Made by a program: the position numbers and the translations under genes
Part shown: one piece after another, positions 29,309 through 38,822 of the stretch
Numbering within the stretch: the first letter of the stretch is position 1
Layout: each line of letters starts with the position of its first letter
The notes under the pieces: generated by a model
The model's database searches: none
The model's input: only the letters and a program-made list of their open reading frames with translations
What the model was told of the DNA's origin: nothing
From: Bacteroidota bacterium
GTDB taxonomy: Bacteria > Bacteroidota > Bacteroidia > Flavobacteriales_D > Crocinitomicaceae
DNA: 40,579 nt
Direction of reading: 5' to 3'
Assembly: GCA_006226555.1 (NCBI GenBank)
Contig: SBGS01000176.1
Location: 1 to 40,579, forward strand

Positions 29309-30367
29309 TTATTCAGTTGTTCCTTCTTCTGTTGACTGCTTGTTACTGTCGTTAATTTCCTTGTTAAGGTTTCTGTTATTACCGATCAGAATACCAAGCT
29401 GGATCTCATGACTTCCCGAAGCTGCTCCTGCCAGTTTACCGGTAGGCATTTCATATCCGTAATTGAAATACAGGTTTTTAACTAATGTTGTACCAACACG
29501 AACAACAAAAGAGTTACTTGTTCTGTATTGAAGATTTATCCAACTACTGTTTTTGTAGTAGATTCTCGCGCCAACATCAAAAGACATAGGGCTATTTTGA
29601 GAAAGTTTCCCTACAACATTTGGTTCTACCGAAATGGTTTCTTCAGAGAGGAAACGATATGTTCCATGAACGAAGTAATGTCTTGCAAGAGTCGATCCTG
29701 TTTCTGTATCATTGAACACAACTTTATTGTTTAGCAGTTGTTTCGTGGACAATCCGAAGGAGAAGGTTGTTCCATAAGCAACGATTCCCGCAGATGCGTC
29801 AGGACCGCTGTAATTACTTGTAGCTCCCAAAAACTGCGAATAAGCATTATCGATCTCATCGTACAATTGAACGCGAGATTCATCCAGCTTAAGGTTACTG
29901 TAACCTAAACCAATACCTGCACCGATGTTGATCCCATCGGTAAGAGGTAAATGAACAGCATAGGATAACGAGATGGCAGTAGATGAAAAAGGTCCAATTG
30001 CATCATTATACATTATTCCGCCGAGAATGTGCTTTACTTCACCTGTCGTGCGATCAGGCAAGCCAAAAAAGGCCTTATCCTCATAGTTGTATTCCCCAAG
30101 ACCGGCACTTTTTCCGCCAAATTTCATGAGACTGTTCCCAGAGAAAAGAGCTGTGCGCGGCCCACCATTGTATCCTGTCCACTGTGAACGATATGTTAGT
30201 TCATATTGCATCACACTCGTCATTCCTCCTGCCGCCGGGTTGATAAGGAATGGATTGAAAGAGGCGTTGCCGTATTGAGATAATTGCTGACCGAATGTAA
30301 CGGTTGAGAGCAATAAAGTAAGAAGTAAGAATATCCTTTTCATATTATTTGATAATGCTGATGTCAC
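29309..30367 (-). CDS. PorP/SprF family type IX secretion membrane protein
   Basis: Signal peptide; SQYGNASFNPFLINPAAGGMTS; barrel-like C-terminus; overlaps HYR cargo gene. Confidence 0.92.
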   Translation of the reverse strand: MTSALSNNMKRIFLLLTLLLSTVTFGQQLSQYGNASFNPFLINPAAGGMTSVMQYELTYRSQWTGYNGGPRTALFSGNSLMKFGGKSAGLGEYNYEDKAFFGLPDRTTGEVKHILGGIMYNDAIGPFSSTAISLSYAVHLPLTDGINIGAGIGLGYSNLKLDESRVQLYDEIDNAYSQFLGATSNYSGPDASAGIVAYGTTFSFGLSTKQLLNNKVVFNDTETGSTLARHYFVHGTYRFLSEETISVEPNVVGKLSQNSPMSFDVGARIYYKNSSWINLQYRTSNSFVVRVGTTLVKNLYFNYGYEMPTGKLAGAASGSHEIQLGILIGNNRNLNKEINDSNKQSTEEGTTE

Positions 30368-33300
30368 CTTTAAATTGTTTTCCGCTACCGTCGTTTAGAT
30401 CGATCTGGTAGAAATATGTTCCCATTGGTAATAGTTCACCTTTAAATCTACCATCCCAAGGTTCGTCGTACCCTACGGATTCAAAGACCACTGACCCCCA
30501 GCGGTTAAAGATCAATACCTTACACTCAGGATAGAGCACCCCAAGCAATGGAATCGTAAAGAGATCATTACTTCCATCTAGATTACCTGGTGTGAATACG
30601 GTTGGAATTACAGGATCATAATCGTTGCATAGATTTGCCACTACGATCAACGTGTCAGATCTGGACGGACAATAAGGATTTGTCAAAGTATAAGTGATCC
30701 AAGTCGAACCGTACCCAAAATTATGTGCCGAGGTCATGCTACTAAATGGATCATCGATAGTTGCTGAACCACTTGCTACATACCAATATCCATCTTGATC
30801 ATTACTTAAGCCAGAAGCTTCAATCTGAATGAGATCATTTTCGATACAAACCAAGGTGTCTGCTGTTAGAATTTCAGGTTTCTTGAGTCCGAAAACGTGT
30901 AATGTGTCGGATGTAGACGGACAAGAACCATTAGAGATGGTCCAGATGAAAAGCTGCCATCCATTATCGAAAGTGGATGAGGTGCTTGGGCTGTTTGAGC
31001 TCGAAATAGCTCCTGTTCCAGTTGTTGTCCACGTTCCCGTTCCATAAAGTGGGGCATTACCCAATAATACCACTTCGTTCTGATCACAGGCGTAAATCGT
31101 GTCTTGAGTCGACGCTTGAATATCTTGTTGAGAATTTATAACAACCAGCGTATCTGCATTAAAACCGCAACTGGTTGTGCTAACAGTCCAAGCGTAAACG
31201 TTTGTTCCGATACCGATGTTGTTCAATCCTGTGGAGTTCGCAAATTGATTATTGAATGCTCCCTGACCTGAAATAACGGTCCATTCACCAGTTCCACTAG
31301 AAACTGGGTCAGCGGTTATTACGGTGCTGTTTTGCGCGCACAACCAAAGTGTGTCATCAGTAATATTTGCTGCACCAGGATAATCCAGTACTTCAACGGT
31401 GAATTGACATGTAGCAGAATTTCCTGTCGAATCCATCGCCGTATATTCAATGGTCGTTATTCCTATTGGGAAAACTGATCCGGAGCTAAGTCCCGAAGCG
31501 TCGGTTTGAGTAAGACTAACCGCACAGTTATCGCTATAGACAGGATCTGAATAAGTAACGTTAGGATCACATGTACTAATATTTGTCGGACAAGTAATCA
31601 GAGGATTTTCAGTTTCTATCACTTGCAGGTCAAATGAACAAACATCTGAGTTTCCACCGGCATCTATTACCTCAAGTTCGATCGTTGTAATTCCCGGTTG
31701 AATGAGAGTCCCTGCTGCAGGTAATTGATTGATAATATAACCGCTACAGTTGTCCAGAACGGTAGATGTAGTACCATAATATGGTAGTGTGTAATCACAG
31801 TTCACCCCATTGTTCACCACGGCAGGTGTAGGACATGTAATGGAAGGCGGTTCAGTATCGATTGGTGTTAGTATCAATGCACAACTCGTGCTATTGCCGC
31901 CTTCATCCGTTAATTGAATTAGAACGCTTGTAATTCCATTCTGTATGCTTCCGGCAGGAGGGTTTTGGCTTATATTCATGTTTGCCAAAGTTGAACAGTT
32001 ATCGGTCCCAGATACCAAGGGAACCAAATCCGGCACTGTATATTGACAACTCGAATTGATACTTACATCTTGATTTGCAGGACAAGTAAGTGTAGGATTG
32101 ATCGTATCCACAACAATAGCCGTTACATTACAAGTGGACTGATTTCCCGCTTCGTCCTCAACTGTGATCGTAACGTTTGTTGATGTCGTAAGAACTGAGC
32201 CTGCAGCAACGTTTTGTGTGATCGATAATGCGGATAAGCTGGAACAGTTATCACTTGTAACAACTCCGGTAGTAAAGTCCGGAGCTAATGCCTCGCAATT
32301 GACATCTGAATATACCGTAAGATTGGACCCGCAAGAAGAAATAGCAGGCGGGGTCTGGTCGCTTACAGTTAAACTGAACGTACATGAACCAATATTAGAA
32401 TTTTCATCTTCGGCATATAAGGTGATCGTATGACTACCTGAATTTAATGAGGTGCCCGGGATAGGGTCCTGAGAATAAGTCATGTTTAATGCGGAAGAGC
32501 AGTTGTCTGTTGCCGTAGCACCCGATGCAAAATCTGCTAAAATATAAGTACATCCTACGCCAGGACTCACATTTGTGTTAGAAGGACATGTAATAACAGG
32601 TGCAATAACATCGATGAGCTCCAAACTGAAATTACACGTTTGTGAATTTCCGGCTTCATCAGTAGCAGTCATCGTAATAGTTGTATTTGAACTAACCGTG
32701 GTAGCTGGTAACGGACTTTGACTGATCGAGATCAGAGAACTACAGTTGTCTGTTGACGTTACCAAACCTGTATAGTCTCCAACACTCGCCTGACAAGATG
32801 CATCCGTGTTTACCGTCTGAATACCCGGACAAGTAACCACAGGCTTGATCGTATCTATGACCTGTTGCGTAAGTTGACAAGAACTTGAGTTTCCTGAGGC
32901 ATCTACGATCGTTAAGGTAACAGTAGAATTATTCGTTCCGGAAATTGTTGTTCCAGCGATCGGATTTTGTGTAATTGTTGGGAAGGGATCACAATTTTCG
33001 ATATAAACCGCAAGTGTCCCGTAATCAGGCAAAGTCGCTTCACAACTGGCATTTGCGTAGATATCGATGGGAGCAGGACAAATAATTCCCGGTGCTACCG
33101 TGTCAATAAAAAACGCCGTAAAGGTACAAGACTGAGGTATGTTAGGTATACCTCCATCAACCGTTAAGGTGATGATTTGATCCGCAGAAATAATTGTTGT
33201 CGGGATTGGATCTTGAGTGATCGTCAATGAGGATGAAGGGTTACAGTTGTCGGTAGCGACTGCTGCGCCTGTATAATCCGCCAGCGCACCATCACAGTTA

Positions 33301-34199
33301 TTTGTAGCATAAACAATGGTATCTGATGGACATTGAATTGTAGCAGGAATGGTATCAATTGTTCGAGCGATGAAAGAACATTTAACTTCATTACCTGCTT
33401 CATCTGTTGCAGTTAATTCAATGCTGGTTTCGACAAGAGCACCATTCACAACAAGCCCCGGAAGCGGTAACTGAGTCACAGAGATATTCGCTATCGGACT
33501 GCAGTTATCAGACACAATAGCATCTCCCGTGTAATCTTCAATGATTCCGTTACAATTAATATCTACATAGACATTAGTGTCATTCGGGCAGGAAATTGTA
33601 GGCGGAACTGTATCGTCACCAACTATTGCCATATTATCGATTGCAGCAGGTAGAGTGCCGCCATTCGCATCATTATACGTATATCTGAACCCGATGTAAA
33701 AAATGCTATTATCAAGAAGTGCCGGTAATGGAGTGAATCCTGAGGTCCATGCGGAGCTTTGTGCGAGAGCAATTCCTGCTGGAAAGAAATTTACACCATC
33801 CAATGAATATACCACATCAACATAATCTTCTCCAATTATTCCCTCCACACGATAATCAAACGCTAAAATGTAGTTAGTAGCACAGCTACCATCAACCATT
33901 GTAAAAGCAATGACCTCTTCTGTTCCTGAAAGAGCATTATTGTATGCGAATAACTCATTTCCAGATGAGCTACATCCTCCGTCCGGAGCACTGTTCGTAA
34001 CATATAATGCATTTAATCCCGGTACAGAAGTACCGTTTCCGGAACACTTTTCTATCGTCCAGTTGTTTACACCTGATGAAACAAAACTCCATCCGGTTGC
34101 TGATTCGAAGTCTTCCGTGTGAATAACTGTCTGTGAAGTGGCTTTGTATTGGATCACAAAAACAGTAAAAATGAAAAGTAAACTACTAATGAGCTTCAT
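30345..34199 (-). CDS. Multi-HYR-repeat secreted protein with T9SS type-B (gliding-motility-associated) C-terminal domain
   Basis: Nine ~83-aa HYR-like repeats (e.g. ITCPSNTNVS...DNCSSALNMTYSQDPIPGTSL...CTFSLTVSD); C-terminus VIPTVFTPGNLDGSNDLF...IFNRWGSVVFES...WDGRFKG...PMGTYFYQIDL. Confidence 0.93.
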   Translation of the reverse strand: MKLISSLLFIFTVFVIQYKATSQTVIHTEDFESATGWSFVSSGVNNWTIEKCSGNGTSVPGLNALYVTNSAPDGGCSSSGNELFAYNNALSGTEEVIAFTMVDGSCATNYILAFDYRVEGIIGEDYVDVVYSLDGVNFFPAGIALAQSSAWTSGFTPLPALLDNSIFYIGFRYTYNDANGGTLPAAIDNMAIVGDDTVPPTISCPNDTNVYVDINCNGIIEDYTGDAIVSDNCSPIANISVTQLPLPGLVVNGALVETSIELTATDEAGNEVKCSFIARTIDTIPATIQCPSDTIVYATNNCDGALADYTGAAVATDNCNPSSSLTITQDPIPTTIISADQIITLTVDGGIPNIPQSCTFTAFFIDTVAPGIICPAPIDIYANASCEATLPDYGTLAVYIENCDPFPTITQNPIAGTTISGTNNSTVTLTIVDASGNSSSCQLTQQVIDTIKPVVTCPGIQTVNTDASCQASVGDYTGLVTSTDNCSSLISISQSPLPATTVSSNTTITMTATDEAGNSQTCNFSLELIDVIAPVITCPSNTNVSPGVGCTYILADFASGATATDNCSSALNMTYSQDPIPGTSLNSGSHTITLYAEDENSNIGSCTFSLTVSDQTPPAISSCGSNLTVYSDVNCEALAPDFTTGVVTSDNCSSLSALSITQNVAAGSVLTTSTNVTITVEDEAGNQSTCNVTAIVVDTINPTLTCPANQDVSINSSCQYTVPDLVPLVSGTDNCSTLANMNISQNPPAGSIQNGITSVLIQLTDEGGNSTSCALILTPIDTEPPSITCPTPAVVNNGVNCDYTLPYYGTTSTVLDNCSGYIINQLPAAGTLIQPGITTIELEVIDAGGNSDVCSFDLQVIETENPLITCPTNISTCDPNVTYSDPVYSDNCAVSLTQTDASGLSSGSVFPIGITTIEYTAMDSTGNSATCQFTVEVLDYPGAANITDDTLWLCAQNSTVITADPVSSGTGEWTVISGQGAFNNQFANSTGLNNIGIGTNVYAWTVSTTSCGFNADTLVVINSQQDIQASTQDTIYACDQNEVVLLGNAPLYGTGTWTTTGTGAISSSNSPSTSSTFDNGWQLFIWTISNGSCPSTSDTLHVFGLKKPEILTADTLVCIENDLIQIEASGLSNDQDGYWYVASGSATIDDPFSSMTSAHNFGYGSTWITYTLTNPYCPSRSDTLIVVANLCNDYDPVIPTVFTPGNLDGSNDLFTIPLLGVLYPECKVLIFNRWGSVVFESVGYDEPWDGRFKGELLPMGTYFYQIDLNDGSGKQFKGDISIIK
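31375..33612 (-). repeat. Nine tandem HYR-encoding repeats (~250 bp units, diverged)
   Basis: Counted from the translation by recurring (I/L)xCP ... DNC ... QxPxxG ... C ... (I)DT spacing. Confidence 0.8.
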
Positions 34200-34222
34200 A
34201 AGCGGTATTTCGAGTTAGGTTA

Positions 34223-34230
34223 CAAATATA
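34223..34230 (-). promoter_or_regulatory. -7 element TATATTTG upstream of HYR/PorP operon
   Basis: Exact TAnnTTTG match 23 nt before ATG 34199. Confidence 0.5.
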
Positions 34231-34344
34231 AATGAATTGGTGGTCAAAAGAATAATCCTATTAACAAGGCTGTTGCTTAAAACTTTTTCATATCCTTTGG
34301 AAAGGGTGTTTCGCAGGTAGTAATTTCATATAAAATTAAATGCA

Positions 34345-35316
34345 ATGAAAACAATCGGTCTGATCTGTGGGGGATTTTCATCGGAGTATGCTATCTCTGT
34401 AAAAAGTGCGCGAAATATTTTAAAGAACCTTCCTGATCGTTACAATAGGTATTTGATCTTCTTAAGAAAGGAGGGATGGTATATTGAAGTTGAAGGAGCC
34501 GAATACCCCTTCGATCAGCGTTCATTTACAGCACAGATATCAGCTGAGGAAATTAAGATCGACTTGTGCATTGTATACATTCATGGGGATCCAGGGGAGA
34601 ATGGAAAAGTCCAAGCTTATCTGGATATGATTGGTATGCCTTACGTTAATTCCGGCGCTTTGGCTTCTGAGTTATCTTTTGATAAATGGTATTGCAATCA
34701 ATTTTTAAAAGGATTTGGCATAAACGTAGCTGAATCTATTCATTTGACTTCAATGAATGATCTGGGTAACGCAGACGAGGTGGTTTCAAATCTTGGTCTT
34801 CCGATTTTTGTGAAACCATGCGACTCGGGATCAAGTTATGGTATAGCGAAAGTAAAACGTGCAGAGGATCTCAGCACTTCTGTTCAAGCTGCATTTGATG
34901 AAGGCAGGACAGTAGTTTTGGAATCATTTCTTGACGGCACGGAAGTAACTTGTGGTGTTTACCGCAATCAAAAAGGTGCATTTGCACTTCCTGTGACGGA
35001 GATCGTTACCTCAAATGATTTTTTCGATTATGAAGCCAAGTACAATGGTCAGTCGGAAGAAATAACTCCAGCTCGTATTTCTGCTAGTGAATATGAATTG
35101 GTTCAGAGAACGGCAGAACGCATTTATGATCTACTTCAACTAAGATCAGTAGCGAGAATAGACTTTATGTTAGTGGGGGGTATTCCTTATGTAATAGAGG
35201 TAAATACCACTCCCGGATTCAGTGATGCCAGCATTGTACCAAAAATGCTCGAGTACGCAGGAATTTCGACCACTCAATTCTGGAGCGAGATCATAGAAAC
35301 TGAGACGGCATTATAG
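34345..35316 (+). CDS. ddl: D-alanine--D-alanine ligase
   Basis: ICGGFSSEYAISVKSA; VKPCDSGSSYGIAKV; YVIEVNTTPGFSDASIVPKM. Confidence 0.95.
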   Translation: MKTIGLICGGFSSEYAISVKSARNILKNLPDRYNRYLIFLRKEGWYIEVEGAEYPFDQRSFTAQISAEEIKIDLCIVYIHGDPGENGKVQAYLDMIGMPYVNSGALASELSFDKWYCNQFLKGFGINVAESIHLTSMNDLGNADEVVSNLGLPIFVKPCDSGSSYGIAKVKRAEDLSTSVQAAFDEGRTVVLESFLDGTEVTCGVYRNQKGAFALPVTEIVTSNDFFDYEAKYNGQSEEITPARISASEYELVQRTAERIYDLLQLRSVARIDFMLVGGIPYVIEVNTTPGFSDASIVPKMLEYAGISTTQFWSEIIETETAL

Positions 35317-36774
35317 GGAAACGAGCGAATTGAAAAGAACCTCCATTTTTCTCTTTAAAACAGAGGAAGAGCAGTTCGCATTATTTACGATAAGTGCAAA
35401 GGCATATAACTTTCCTGAATCTCCACGGAGGTATCCGGCATAACTTCTTACGCCATTGATAGACCCGCTTTTTGCCTGTAATCGGCCTTCAGCTTTTTGT
35501 CCGCGACAAACATTTAAAAGAGTGCCGCTTTTGCCAGATATTGGCAAACTGTTTTTAAAGGCTTCTCCATTTTCACTTTTGATCATGTAGCTCAGCAATT
35601 GAATAAAATGATGAGCGGAAATAGCATTTGATCTCGATAAGCCGCTCCCGTCAGCTATTCGAATACCACCGAGGTCGATTTTATCGCGCCAATATTGATC
35701 GACATACTTCAACCCTTCCCAGGTACTTCCTTTTTTACCCTTTTCACGTGCGATCATTGTAAGCATATGTTCGGCAAACAGATTAATACTTCTGAAGTTC
35801 GTTTCTTTAATGATATCTATCAAAGGTCTCCCTGTATGTTTATGGATCAATTGTTTATCCGCGTAAAATGAATCATTAGTTCTATGATCCGTCATTCTTG
35901 TTGTTGTAGGATCCTGGATTATCTGTATGCCGTTTTGAACGAGAGCCTCGTGTAACTCAGTAGAGAACATTAATTCAGGATCGGGAATGCTGCCTTTTAC
36001 GACAAATCCACTACTGCCGGCAGGTAATGATCCTAATCCGGTTCTTTGAAGCTGGTATGGTGCTCCAAAAATATACGCATTGTCTGCCTTTGACTCTGCA
36101 GCAACAATATAATTACTGAATTCTAGTGCCGGGATTTTAGGTCGAATATTAGTTAGTTTTGCTGCTCCTCCAATATTTGCTGGAATATTGAAGGTGTATT
36201 CGATCATGTTGTCGTAAATCGTCAATCCTGATGGTCCTGCGCCATAATAATTCCCCATATCTACCCATTGCCATCCGTCCGGAACTCCGTGATAACCGAA
36301 CTCCGATGCGTCAGCGATGATGCGTCCTTCGATCTTTTTGATTCCTGACTGAACAATGGCATCCACCCAATTTTTAAATACTTGATCGCGATCAAATGGC
36401 TCATTGAAGTATCTGCTTCCAAAAGAAGGGTCGCCACCACCTCTGATCCATAAATTGCCATGAAGTGTTCCGTCCGTATCAAGCTCTCCCTCTGAATACA
36501 ATTTCGTTACCGGCTTATAGTTACTCCCCAATATAGATAGCGCGCTGGCGGTGCTGAATAGTTTGGCTGTTGAAGCTGTAATCAAAGCTCTGTTTGGATC
36601 GAAAGAATAGAGACTTTTATTGGCGTCGATATCAAATATTTCAAATGAAATAGAAGCATTAGCAAATGCCGCATCGGATGTGAATTTATTGATCTGAGTT
36701 TCAATTGATGTTTGACCGTTGACGAACGGAATTAGAAACAAGAATAATATCAAGATCGATTTCATGGGAATCAT
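35311..36774 (-). CDS. dacB: D-alanyl-D-alanine carboxypeptidase/endopeptidase (PBP4 type)
   Basis: STAK active-site motif (ASTAKLFSTAS), SRSN (GSGLSRSNAIS), KSGT; signal peptide. ATG at 36765 (MKSILIL) is an alternative start. Confidence 0.93.
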   Translation of the reverse strand: MIPMKSILILFLFLIPFVNGQTSIETQINKFTSDAAFANASISFEIFDIDANKSLYSFDPNRALITASTAKLFSTASALSILGSNYKPVTKLYSEGELDTDGTLHGNLWIRGGGDPSFGSRYFNEPFDRDQVFKNWVDAIVQSGIKKIEGRIIADASEFGYHGVPDGWQWVDMGNYYGAGPSGLTIYDNMIEYTFNIPANIGGAAKLTNIRPKIPALEFSNYIVAAESKADNAYIFGAPYQLQRTGLGSLPAGSSGFVVKGSIPDPELMFSTELHEALVQNGIQIIQDPTTTRMTDHRTNDSFYADKQLIHKHTGRPLIDIIKETNFRSINLFAEHMLTMIAREKGKKGSTWEGLKYVDQYWRDKIDLGGIRIADGSGLSRSNAISAHHFIQLLSYMIKSENGEAFKNSLPISGKSGTLLNVCRGQKAEGRLQAKSGSINGVRSYAGYLRGDSGKLYAFALIVNNANCSSSVLKRKMEVLFNSLVSL

Positions 36775-36885
36775 TTTAATAAAGGTCCAGAAATCTTTGC
36801 AAGTATGGTGCCATGGAGAAAAAACTTTTACACATTTCGGCTGTAAATTCGAAACGTTTTTATTTAGTTCTCGTCTAATTATGGA

Positions 36886-38067
36886 GTGGAAAAGATAAGA
36901 GTATTACGGATTATCAACCGATTCAATATTGGTGGACCTACTTATAATGCAACCTTACTTTCTCGTTTTCTAAACGAAGATAAGTATGAGACGTTATTGG
37001 TAGGGGGATTGCCCGAAGAGGGTGAAACCGACTCACTATATATTCCTAAACAATATGGTTTGGATCCTGTATTGATACCCGAAATGCAACGTGAGCCAAA
37101 TTTTCGCTCAGATCGAGCAGCTTATATCCGTTTGAAGGAAATTATTCGAGAGTTCAATCCACATATCGTGCATACTCATGCGGCTAAGGCAGGAGCTTTG
37201 GGAAGAAGAGCTGCCTACAGTGCAGGAGTGCCGATTATTATTCACACGTTCCATGGTCACGTTTTTCATTCATACTTCGGGAAAGTAAAAACCATGCTAT
37301 TTAAGCAGATCGAACGCAGATTGGCGAATAGATCGAGCCGAATAGTGGCAATTTCCGAGATTCAAAAAGATGAGCTTACAAAATTGCATCGCATTTGTGC
37401 CTCAGAAAAAATGGAAGTTGTTCCACTTGGATTCGATCTCGATCCATTTCATCATGCGAGAGAATCAAAACGACAGGAGGTTCGTGACAATTTCAATTTG
37501 TCAGACGAGGTTGCAATAGCCTTGATCGGAAGATTTGCACCCGTAAAAAATCATGCATTACTTTTTGATGCTCTCGAGCTTATCCTTCCAAAATTGACGC
37601 GAAGAATAAAGGTTTACATAGTTGGGGACGGTGCAGAAAGACCATATATTGAGACAAGATCAGAGGAAATCAATGTTAAATATCCGGAAACAGTGACCAT
37701 GACTTCATGGATCAAGGATATAGCAACTTTCAATTCGGGAATGGACATCATTTGTCTGACATCACTTAATGAGGGAACCCCTGTGAGCCTCATTGAAGCC
37801 CAAGCAAGTGGTGTTCCTGTAATAAGTACGGATGTAGGAGGTGTTAGAGATGTTATTCTTGAGAATGAGACAGGTTTTATCGTACCAAAAAATGATACTC
37901 AAACGTATGCTGAGAAGCTACTGGAATTGATTGAAAATGAAAAAAAACGTGAATCTATGTCACAAAATGGATGGAATCACGTAAGAGATAAATTCAGCTA
38001 CCAAAGACTAATAGCTGATACCGAACGTTTATACGATCGATTATTAAAGGAAAAAGGCATTCAATGA
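36886..38067 (+). CDS. Glycosyltransferase family 4
   Basis: HTHAAKAGALGRRAAY; SLNEGTPVSLIEAQASGVPVISTDVGGVRDVI; GTG start (the ATG at 36881 terminates quickly). Confidence 0.93.
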   Translation: MEKIRVLRIINRFNIGGPTYNATLLSRFLNEDKYETLLVGGLPEEGETDSLYIPKQYGLDPVLIPEMQREPNFRSDRAAYIRLKEIIREFNPHIVHTHAAKAGALGRRAAYSAGVPIIIHTFHGHVFHSYFGKVKTMLFKQIERRLANRSSRIVAISEIQKDELTKLHRICASEKMEVVPLGFDLDPFHHARESKRQEVRDNFNLSDEVAIALIGRFAPVKNHALLFDALELILPKLTRRIKVYIVGDGAERPYIETRSEEINVKYPETVTMTSWIKDIATFNSGMDIICLTSLNEGTPVSLIEAQASGVPVISTDVGGVRDVILENETGFIVPKNDTQTYAEKLLELIENEKKRESMSQNGWNHVRDKFSYQRLIADTERLYDRLLKEKGIQ

Positions 38068-38822
38068 AGAAATTGAATTTGTTAATATACATTTCTGTTA
38101 TCGTGATGTTGTCATCTTGTGGGGTGAACAGTAATGTGATGTTTAAAGTGCCCAAAGGAGATATAACCTATGACTCTATACCGATGACTCCTCAGGAGGA
38201 TTACAGAATCTCCGTGGATGATAAGTTAACCTTTACGCTATTTACGAACAATGGTGCGGAGATCATTGATCTAATGAGTGGTGTGAGTGAAAAGAATCGT
38301 GTATCAAACACAAATTACGAATTTGTTGTACGAAGGAATGGAGAAGTGGAGCTTCCCGTAATCGGAAAAGTTCCTGTGGCGGGATTGACGATCGAGACAT
38401 GTGAGGATTCTCTGGCGAATCGTTTCAGTATGTATCAACAGCCTTTCGTACAGGTAAGACTGACCAACCAGCGTGTGATCGTTTTTCCGGGTAACGGATC
38501 GGATGCGAAAGTAATTCCACTCATCAATAGTAACACGACCCTGATGGAAGCCCTAGCTCAGGCCGGAGGGATAACAGACAGAGGTAAAGCCAATACAATT
38601 AAATTGATGAGGAAGGTTAATGGTGAAAGGGTGATATATGGAATAGATCTTTCCACAATTGAAGGGTTGAAGTATGCGGATATGATCGTTCAGGCAAATG
38701 ACTACATTTACGTTGAACCTACTCCTGATCTTGGAAAGGAGATTGCAGAAGACATTGTTCCGGTAGTTTCGATCTTCTCAAGTGCATTGGTCATTTTCTC
38801 TGCAATAACATTATTGAAATAA
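38064..38822 (+). CDS. Polysaccharide export (Wza-like, OPX) lipoprotein
   Basis: Lipobox LSSCG; YRISVDDKLTFTLFTNNG; SLBB-like GGITDRGKANTIKLMRKVNG; C-terminal hydrophobic helix. Confidence 0.88.
   Translation: MKKLNLLIYISVIVMLSSCGVNSNVMFKVPKGDITYDSIPMTPQEDYRISVDDKLTFTLFTNNGAEIIDLMSGVSEKNRVSNTNYEFVVRRNGEVELPVIGKVPVAGLTIETCEDSLANRFSMYQQPFVQVRLTNQRVIVFPGNGSDAKVIPLINSNTTLMEALAQAGGITDRGKANTIKLMRKVNGERVIYGIDLSTIEGLKYADMIVQANDYIYVEPTPDLGKEIAEDIVPVVSIFSSALVIFSAITLLK

Noticed and set aside
31375-33612. Repeated ~250-bp pattern as a possible CRISPR or non-coding repeat array
   Set aside because: Repeats are diverged at DNA level and explained by HYR domains in one open frame.
34200-34344. tRNA or small RNA gene in the largest intergenic gaps (34200-34344, 36775-36885)
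   Set aside because: No cloverleaf-like or strong hairpin structure seen by eye; only a promoter element is supportable.
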